Shown here piece after piece: positions 48,949 through 53,776 of a stretch of DNA of 53,776 nucleotides. The position numbers and the translations under genes are program-made. Position 1 is the stretch's first letter. Every line of letters begins with the position of its first letter. The notes beneath the pieces were generated by a model. The model was not told where the DNA came from, did no database searches, and saw only the letters and a program-made list of their open reading frames with translations. Origin of the DNA: an uncultured Lachnospiraceae bacterium (GTDB lineage Bacteria; Bacillota; Clostridia; Lachnospirales; Lachnospiraceae); assembly GCA_910586705.1 (NCBI GenBank), contig CAJUJK010000026.1:1-53776 (forward strand), given 5' to 3'.

Positions 48949-49860
48949 TCATAAACTCAGATACCGCTCCGCCGACGCCACCGCGCACGCCCCGTCGGAG
49001 ACCGCCGTCACAATCTGGCGCAGCGCCTTTGTGCGGATATCCCCCGCCGCAAAAATGCCCGGGACACTGGTGGCGCAGTCTTCTCCCGCAATGAGATAAC
49101 CGCCCTCGTCACAGGCAACCACCTCACGGTAGACCTCCGTTTTCGGACGCATCCCCACCGCGATGAAGACGCCGTCCACCACAAGTTCCCGCTCTGTTTC
49201 CCCTCCTTTTTCGCGGACACAAATGCCTTCCACCAGATCGGTTCCATATATTTTCTGCAATGTGCTGTTCCAGACCACTTCCACATTCCCGCAGGAAAAT
49301 AACTTTTCCTGCAGACTTTTTGCCGCCCGCAGGCTGTCGCGCCTGTGGATCAGATACACCTTGCGGCAGACCCTTGCAAGGTAGACGGCATCCTCCACCG
49401 CCACATCGCCGCCGCCCACGACTGCCACGTCTCTCTTCTTAAAGAAAGCGCCGTCACAGGTGGCGCAGTAGGACACACCCTGTCCTCTGAACTCCGCCTC
49501 CCCCGGCACGCCCAGCTTCGCGTGTTCCGCGCCGCCCGCCAGAATCAGCGCCCGCGCCTCATAAGTCTTGCCGTCCGCGGTTTCCACGACTTTATACGCG
49601 CCCTCGTCACGGACCGCCGTAACCCGTCCGCTCCCAAACTCCGCGCCGAGCCCGTCCGCGTGACCGCGGAATTTCTGCGCCAGATCAAACCCGTTTATAC
49701 CGGGCATCCCCAGATAATTATCCACTTCATAGGTATCCACCACCTGACCGCCGCCCATGGGCGTCTGTTCTATCACGAGAAGGTCAAGCCCCGCGCGCCT
49801 GCCGTAAACTGCCGCCGAAAGTCCCGCCGGACCCGCTCCTATAATAATAAGATCATACAT
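48949..49860 (-). CDS. trxB: Thioredoxin reductase-type flavoprotein
   Basis: 303 residues. It moves electrons from NADPH through FAD and a disulfide to thioredoxin. The FAD motif is LIIIGAGPAGLSAAVYGRRA, the redox pair is in SYCATCDGAFF (CATC), the pyridine-nucleotide motif is VAVVGGGDVAVEDA, and the final FAD motif is PGIFAAGDIRTKALRQIVTA. The ATG at 49858-49860 gives the family start MYDLIIIGAG; the frame is open to 49908. GGGAG lies about 11 nt upstream. No thioredoxin gene is adjacent. Confidence 0.94.
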   Translation of the reverse strand: MYDLIIIGAGPAGLSAAVYGRRAGLDLLVIEQTPMGGGQVVDTYEVDNYLGMPGINGFDLAQKFRGHADGLGAEFGSGRVTAVRDEGAYKVVETADGKTYEARALILAGGAEHAKLGVPGEAEFRGQGVSYCATCDGAFFKKRDVAVVGGGDVAVEDAVYLARVCRKVYLIHRRDSLRAAKSLQEKLFSCGNVEVVWNSTLQKIYGTDLVEGICVREKGGETERELVVDGVFIAVGMRPKTEVYREVVACDEGGYLIAGEDCATSVPGIFAAGDIRTKALRQIVTAVSDGACAVASAERYLSL

Positions 49861-50043
49861 CCTTGTCACACTCCCTTCCTGTTTCCTAAAAGCCTCGTCC
49901 CCGGACACACAGCTATCGTTCTGGTGACATTCCCCGCCATCTGTAGTATACTCTTTTTAATGCACTAATTTTAGTATAAATTTTTTTGCCCGGAAATATC
50001 TAAGTATAAGTGTCAAATTTTTAAAAGATGGGATCACAATATT

Positions 50044-50835
50044 ATGAAAAAACAGGATCACAGCACAACTGCAATCCCCTATGGAACCACACCGACTGAA
50101 GGGCACCCTTCCATCCCCCGCTCCGCCCTCGTAACAGGCGCATCACGCGGGATCGGGCGCGCCATCGCGCAGGCTCTCGCCGGAGCGGGCTACCGGCTGT
50201 ACCTCACCTGCCGCCGCTCCGAAAAGGAACTGACAGAGCTGTCATATCAGTTGTCAGAAACCTATCATATCGCATGTACGCCTATTGTAGCGGATATGGG
50301 TGACATACATGCCGTCAATGAAGTATTTGCACAGATAGATGGTTTGACTTTATTAGTCAATAACGCCGGCGTCTCCCATATCGGGCTGCTTCACGAGATG
50401 ACGCCGGAAGAATGGCAGTCCCTTATGAACGTCAACCTGAACGCGCTGTTCTACACGTGTCGCCATGCCATCCCCATGATGTTAAAACATCACGCCGGGC
50501 ATATCGTCAACATTTCCTCCGTCTGGGGTAACGTGGGCGCCTCCATGGAAGTGGCATACGCTGCCTCCAAGGGCGGCGTGAACGCCTTCACGAAAGCGCT
50601 GGCAAAAGAGCTGGCTCCCAGCGGCATTCGGGTCAACGCCATCGCCTGCGGTGTCATTGACACAGACATGAACCGCTGTTTTTCGGAAGAGGAATTGTCC
50701 GCTTTGCGGGCAGAAATACCCGCTGACCGCTTTGGTCAAACCTCTGAAGTCGCAGATCTTCTGCTCTCCATCGTCAACGCGCCCTCCTATCTGACCGGGC
50801 AGGTCATCACGCTGGACGGATCCTGGCAAACATGA
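50044..50835 (+). CDS. Short-chain dehydrogenase/reductase, FabG-like
   Basis: 263 residues. After a 26-residue N-terminal extension comes the NADP(H) motif ALVTGASRGIGRAIAQALAG, then LLVNNAGVSHIG, the catalytic Ser in VNISSVWGNVG and the Tyr-x-x-x-Lys pair in VAYAASKGGVNAFTKALAKE. The C-terminus YLTGQVITLDGSW is that of 3-oxoacyl-ACP reductases. It may be an accessory FabG, but its isolation from other fatty-acid genes leaves the substrate open. The ribosome site is weak (GATGGGATC). The stop codon lies inside a 16-bp inverted repeat (50831-50897). Confidence 0.92.
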   Translation: MKKQDHSTTAIPYGTTPTEGHPSIPRSALVTGASRGIGRAIAQALAGAGYRLYLTCRRSEKELTELSYQLSETYHIACTPIVADMGDIHAVNEVFAQIDGLTLLVNNAGVSHIGLLHEMTPEEWQSLMNVNLNALFYTCRHAIPMMLKHHAGHIVNISSVWGNVGASMEVAYAASKGGVNAFTKALAKELAPSGIRVNAIACGVIDTDMNRCFSEEELSALRAEIPADRFGQTSEVADLLLSIVNAPSYLTGQVITLDGSWQT

Positions 50836-50928
50836 GATTTAGAAGTTCTAAAGCCCAGCAGCAAAGGCTGCTTCGCTAAGGACTTCTAAATCTCATGTGA
50901 GAGAATGCCCAAAATACGGGCATTCTCT
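50831..50928. repeat. Composite palindromic element, family A copy 3
   Basis: CATGAGATTTAGAAGT (50831-50846) and ACTTCTAAATCTCATG (50882-50897) are a perfect 16-bp inverted repeat with an inner AGCAGC-AAAG-GCTGCT (50857-50872). AGAGAATGCCC (50900-50910) pairs with GGGCATTCTCT (50918-50928). The modules match copies 1 and 2 but in the reverse order. It fills the space between the stop codons of two convergent genes and may act as their terminator. Confidence 0.78.
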
Positions 50929-50934
50929 GCATTG

Positions 50935-52278
50935 TCACCCCTGCAGTTTCTTCATCTGCGAAAAATAGCTGATGACCAGCACCACGTCCGCGCCGAGCCA
51001 TGCGGCAATTTCCGCGAAGAAGATGCCGTTTTCTCCCAGAAGCAGGGGGAGAAAAATGACCGACAGGGTGCGCATCACAAACTCCGCCACGCCGGAAAGC
51101 ATCGGCAGGATCGTATTGCCCATTCCCTGCAGCGCGGAGCGGGTCACATGCAGCACATAGAGGACCGGCAGGCAGACGCTCATAACCGCCAGATAGAAAT
51201 AGGCGATCCGCATGGTCTGTTCCACCACCTCCGGCGTCCCGGAAATAAACAATCCCAGAAGGAATTTCCCGAAAACAAGCATACACACCGCAATGAACGC
51301 GGACGTCGCCATGGCGATCCCCATCGCCGCGCGCATCCCGCTTTTGATGCGGTCGTACCTGCCCGCGCCCAGATTCTGCCCCACATAAGTCACCATCGCG
51401 TAGCCGTAAGAAGTGCCCGCGATCTCCAACAGCCCGTAGAGCTTGTTCGTCGCCGTAAATCCCGCAATGAAGATTACGCCGTATCCGTTCACCACAAACT
51501 GCACGATCATGCCGCCGATCGCAATGATCCCGTTCTGGAACGCCATGGGCAGTCCCAGCACAAACAGTCTGGCAGAAAGTTCCCTCTCCAGATGAAAATC
51601 CGTCCGCGCAAGCTTCAGGAAGGCGATCTTTTTAATATGGTAGAAACAGAACACACTGGAGACTGCCTGCGCGATCAGAGTGGCTGCCGCCGCGCCCGCA
51701 ATTCCCCAGCCAAAACCCATTACAAAGAGATAATCCAGCACAATGTTTGTCACCGACGCCACAATCATCGCGTTGAGCGGCGTCCTGCTGTCACCCAGCG
51801 AGCGGAGAATACACGCCAGCAGATTGTAAACCATCACGATCGGCACGCCCGCAAACATAATCCGCAGATAGAGAAGCGAATACCCGATGATCTCCTGCGG
51901 CGTCTGCAAGAGCGTCAGCACAGGTCTTGCAAAAAACTGCCCTGCCGCCACCAGCACAATAGCAGAAAGCATGGACAGCACCGCCGCGCTCCCCACGCTC
52001 TTTTTCAAATCATCCGTTCTGCCCGCACCAAACTCCTGCGCCATCCTGATGCCAAACCCCTGCGTCAGTCCCTGTATCACCCCTAACATCAGCCAGTTCA
52101 TCCAGTCAGAAGCCCCCAGCGCCGCCAGCGCGCTCACACCGAGAAATTTCCCGACCACCATGGTATCGACCACAGTGTATAGCTGCTGAAAGACATTGCC
52201 CGCCACGAGGGAAAGGGAAAAAGCCAGAATCAGTTTCCCGGGCTTTCCCGTTGTCATATTCTTTACATGTACCGCCAT
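50935..52278 (-). CDS. MATE family efflux transporter
   Basis: 447 residues, about 12 transmembrane segments. The N-terminus KNMTTGKPGKLILAFSLSLV is followed by FQQLYTVVDTMVVGKFLGVS and ALAALGASDWMNW, the MATE signature. It is clearly related to but distinct from the MATE protein at 2359-3696. Its start codon lies 2 nt after the stop of the YitT gene, so the two are one operon. Substrate unknown; DinF-like multidrug or metabolite export is typical. Confidence 0.93.
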   Translation of the reverse strand: MAVHVKNMTTGKPGKLILAFSLSLVAGNVFQQLYTVVDTMVVGKFLGVSALAALGASDWMNWLMLGVIQGLTQGFGIRMAQEFGAGRTDDLKKSVGSAAVLSMLSAIVLVAAGQFFARPVLTLLQTPQEIIGYSLLYLRIMFAGVPIVMVYNLLACILRSLGDSRTPLNAMIVASVTNIVLDYLFVMGFGWGIAGAAAATLIAQAVSSVFCFYHIKKIAFLKLARTDFHLERELSARLFVLGLPMAFQNGIIAIGGMIVQFVVNGYGVIFIAGFTATNKLYGLLEIAGTSYGYAMVTYVGQNLGAGRYDRIKSGMRAAMGIAMATSAFIAVCMLVFGKFLLGLFISGTPEVVEQTMRIAYFYLAVMSVCLPVLYVLHVTRSALQGMGNTILPMLSGVAEFVMRTLSVIFLPLLLGENGIFFAEIAAWLGADVVLVISYFSQMKKLQG

Positions 52279-52280
52279 CT

Positions 52281-53135
52281 TCAGATATACCTCTTAAATC
52301 CCTTTCCCATAATCTCGCTGCTCTTCGTCACCATAAGAAAAGCCTCCGGGTCCACGCTCTGAATATGCCGCTCCAGAAGCACTGCCTGTTTCGGATCCAT
52401 AACCGTAAGGATGACCACCCTGTCTTTGTGCGTGTAAGCGCCCTCCGCCTTGTAAACCGTTGCGCTCCGATGCAGATCCTTCATAATAAAGTCGCAGATC
52501 GGCTCCGGCTTGCTGCATATGATTGTAAAATACTTGCTCAGCTTCATGCGCTCAATCGCCTTATCGATCACCAGCGACTTCGCCATCAGTCCGCATATGG
52601 AAAAAAGCCCCGTTCTCGTGTCAAAGGCAAAACATGCCACCACCACGATAATGGCGTCCACCGCCATAAGCGCTGCCGAAATATCCATGGTCGAATATTT
52701 CTTCAGCACCATCGCTATGATGTCTGTGCCGCCGCCGGAGGCGTTCTCATAAAAGAGAAGCGCCGAAGCCAGAGCCGGAAGCGCTATGGCATAGATAAGT
52801 TCCAAGGTTGTCTCATTGGTGAGCGGCGCACTCATAGGGAACAGCGCTTCCATCAGATTCAGCAGTAAAGATGACACAACTGTCACATATGCGGTCTTTA
52901 CCCCGAAATTTCTTCCCAGAAACAGAAACCCGAACACCAGCAGAATCATGTTGATGATGAGGTTGATCTGGGACGCCGTAAAAGGTGTATAGTGTGTCAC
53001 CACAACCGCCAGACCCGATACCCCACCGAAGGAAAAGTTGTTCGGGAACTTAAACACATAGACGCCGATATCCATGATAATGACTGCTATCGTAATTAGG
53101 ATATATTCCTTTATCATCTTTTTTCGCTTTGTCAT
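52281..53135 (-). CDS. YitT family membrane protein (DUF161 plus DUF2179)
   Basis: 284 residues from the ATG at 53133-53135, which has a perfect GGAGGT 5 nt upstream. The frame stays open to 53387, but that part is translated repeat DNA and not homologous. The first 180 residues hold 5-6 transmembrane helices with the family motifs FSFGGVSGLAVVVTHYT and FYENASGGGTDIIAMVLKKY. The C-terminal cytosolic DUF2179 domain is KYFTIICSKPEPICDFIMKD and so on, ending MGKGFKRYI. Function unknown; some relatives are linked to transport or signalling. Confidence 0.92.
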   Translation of the reverse strand: MTKRKKMIKEYILITIAVIIMDIGVYVFKFPNNFSFGGVSGLAVVVTHYTPFTASQINLIINMILLVFGFLFLGRNFGVKTAYVTVVSSLLLNLMEALFPMSAPLTNETTLELIYAIALPALASALLFYENASGGGTDIIAMVLKKYSTMDISAALMAVDAIIVVVACFAFDTRTGLFSICGLMAKSLVIDKAIERMKLSKYFTIICSKPEPICDFIMKDLHRSATVYKAEGAYTHKDRVVILTVMDPKQAVLLERHIQSVDPEAFLMVTKSSEIMGKGFKRYI

Positions 53136-53152
53136 AGATACCTCCTGCATTC

Positions 53153-53432
53153 GTCCTGCCTCTGCCGTCTTCTGATTCTGCTTTTTCACATAAGCAGAGA
53201 CTCGAAATGCTTTCGCATTTCTCGTTCGCGTTGCTCCTCGTAAACCGGCACATACAGACCTGCATGCAAGCATGCGTCCTGTCTCTGCCGTCTTCTGACT
53301 CTGCTTTTTCACATAAGCAGAGACTCGAAATGCTTCGCATTTCTCGTTCGCGTTGCTCCTCGTAAACCGGCACATACAGGCCTGCATGCAAGCATACGTC
53401 CTGTCTCTGCCGATTTCCGACTCTGCTTATGC
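53153..53432. repeat. Tandem repeat of 122-123 bp, family B copies 2-4
   Basis: Unit starts at 53153, 53276 and (partial, about 35 bp) 53398. Each full unit contains CTCTGCTT (or ATTCTGCTT)-TTTCACAT-AAGCAGAG, GAAATGC-TTC-GCATTTC, TCGTTCGCGTTGCTCC and GCATGCAAGCAT. The copies differ at only a few bases (one extra T in the hairpin loop of the first). Core motifs match 22144-22199 and 38140-38190. It fills the space between the YitT gene and the tRNAs and creates spurious open frames on both strands. Confidence 0.85.
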
Positions 53433-53488
53433 GCGGAAAAAAAAGCCGGAATGGCACCGTCTCATTCCGACTTCTTTTCTTAAGATAA

Positions 53489-53562
53489 TGGAAGCAATGG
53501 GGCTCGAACCCATGACCTCTCGCGTGTGAGGCGAACGCTCATCCCGGCTGAGCTATGCTTCC
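53489..53562 (-). tRNA. tRNA-Val (anticodon CAC)
   Basis: Cloverleaf read on the minus strand: acceptor GGAAGCA pairs with TGCTTCC, D arm GCTC...GAGC, anticodon stem TTCGC/GCGAG around loop CTCACAC (CAC at 34-36), T arm ATGGG-TTCGAGC-CCCAT, discriminator A. CAC reads the valine codon GUG. The 3' CCA is not encoded. Confidence 0.93.
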
Positions 53563-53566
53563 AAAG

Positions 53567-53639
53567 TGGAGATAGGGGGACTCGAACCCCTGACCTATAC
53601 GTTGCGAACGTATCGCTCTCCCAACTGAGCTATATCCCC
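53567..53639 (-). tRNA. tRNA-Ala (anticodon CGC)
   Basis: Minus strand: acceptor GGGGATA/TATCTCC with the G3-U70 wobble pair that marks alanine tRNAs, D arm GCTCAGTTGGGAGAGC, anticodon stem ATACG/CGTAT around TTCGCAA (CGC), T arm AGGGG-TTCGAGT-CCCCC, discriminator A. No encoded CCA. It is 4 nt upstream of tRNA-Val in the same transcript. Confidence 0.93.
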
Positions 53640-53648
53640 ATAACAAAA

Positions 53649-53676
53649 ATTATAGCATGGAATGAAAAAAAAGCAA
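53649..53676 (-). promoter_or_regulatory. Promoter of the tRNA pair
   Basis: Minus strand TTGCTT (53671-53676), 16 nt spacer, perfect TATAAT (53649-53654) with TG one base upstream. Confidence 0.75.
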
Positions 53677-53696
53677 TAAAAATCTGTTCACTTTCT

Positions 53697-53724
53697 AAAA
53701 AACTCCGCAGGAAAATCCTGCGGA
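53697..53724 (-). terminator. Terminator of a minus-strand gene beyond the right edge
   Basis: TCCGCAGGA-TTT-TCCTGCGGA on the minus strand, a perfect 9-bp stem, followed by a T run (plus-strand A, 53697-53702). Confidence 0.8.
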
Positions 53725-53733
53725 CAGACTGTC

Positions 53734-53763
53734 AAAAAAGGTCAGCAAAAGCTGGCTTTTTTT
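53734..53763. terminator. Second terminator-like hairpin at the right edge
   Basis: GTCAGC-AAAA-GCTGGC (one G-T pair) flanked by A6 on the left and T7 on the right, so it could work in either direction. With 53697-53724 it forms a tandem. Confidence 0.65.
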
Positions 53764-53776
53764 GATACAATAAAAA

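Noticed and set aside
53153..53432. CRISPR array
   Set aside because: Units are 122-123 bp head-to-tail copies without variable spacers, and no cas genes are present.
53050..53457. Repeat-derived frames upstream of YitT (SAYVKKQSQKTAEAGRM and similar)
   Set aside because: They are translations of the 123-bp repeats; the perfect ribosome site at the ATG 53135 sets the real start.
53526..53765. 79-codon frame over the tRNA pair (GDRGTRTPDLYVANVSLSQL)
   Set aside because: A classic false gene produced by the antisense strand of tRNA genes.

Overview
This 53.8 kb window looks like a chromosomal piece of a spore-forming, butyrate-producing Lachnospiraceae-type Clostridium (phylum Bacillota). Grounds: moderate G+C, strong GGAGG ribosome sites, sigma-A promoters of TTGACA-17-TATAAT type, a complete thl-crt-hbd-bcd-etfB-etfA operon, a GlnRS-using tRNA charging system, several DUF families typical of Lachnospiraceae (DUF2225, DUF6062, DUF1576, DUF4143 and AAA/PD-(D/E)XK ATPases), and what is probably the start of an alpha/beta SASP at the left edge. 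No phage, insertion sequence, integrase or CRISPR array is visible. Most genes are on the minus strand.

Layout. 1-5.1 kb: a decaying minus-strand block with an aldo/keto reductase split by one amber codon, a decapitated SatA-like acetyltransferase, a MATE pump, a 3' remnant that may be a TetR regulator, a DUF4143 ATPase and a DJ-1 protein. 5.2-12 kb: a CYTH protein, then a maltodextrin module (LacI regulator, malQ, two CUT1 permeases, lipoprotein binding protein) with an operator array just downstream of the operon promoter. 12-16 kb: an EAL phosphodiesterase, a HAD-IIA phosphatase and DUF6062. 15.8-22 kb: one secreted protein of 2066 residues whose promoter has a ten-base G tract between -35 and -10. 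22-28 kb: AAA/PD-(D/E)XK ATPase, small acidic membrane protein, TetR regulator, DUF2225, glnS. 28-34.7 kb: an apparent operon of a DUF6583-like membrane protein, a small acidic protein, a DHH phosphoesterase, a TIR-transmembrane-propeller protein and a 38-residue hydrophobic peptide. 34.8-41.6 kb: the butyrate operon. 41.6-53.8 kb: chemotaxis receptor, M23 peptidase, DUF1576, HPF, an NlpC/P60 hydrolase with a WalR-type box, thioredoxin reductase, SDR, a second MATE pump, YitT, a 123-bp tandem repeat, and tRNA-Val(CAC) and tRNA-Ala(CGC).

How it works together. The mal module would import and rearrange maltodextrins; the sugar carbon can leave as butyrate through the thl-etfA operon, whose Bcd/EtfAB complex also bifurcates electrons. 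The cell-wall genes (M23, NlpC/P60), HPF and trxB are ordinary housekeeping and stress genes.

The most interesting signals are (i) the homopolymer inside the giant surface protein's promoter, a classic phase-variation architecture; (ii) the coupled DHH-TIR pair inside a small membrane-linked operon; (iii) long nested inverted repeats filling nearly every sizeable gap of the butyrate operon, two of which belong to repeat families found elsewhere in the window; and (iv) a WalR-type box at the NlpC/P60 promoter. All coordinates, stems and spacings were read by eye; family names come from recalled motifs, not from searches.
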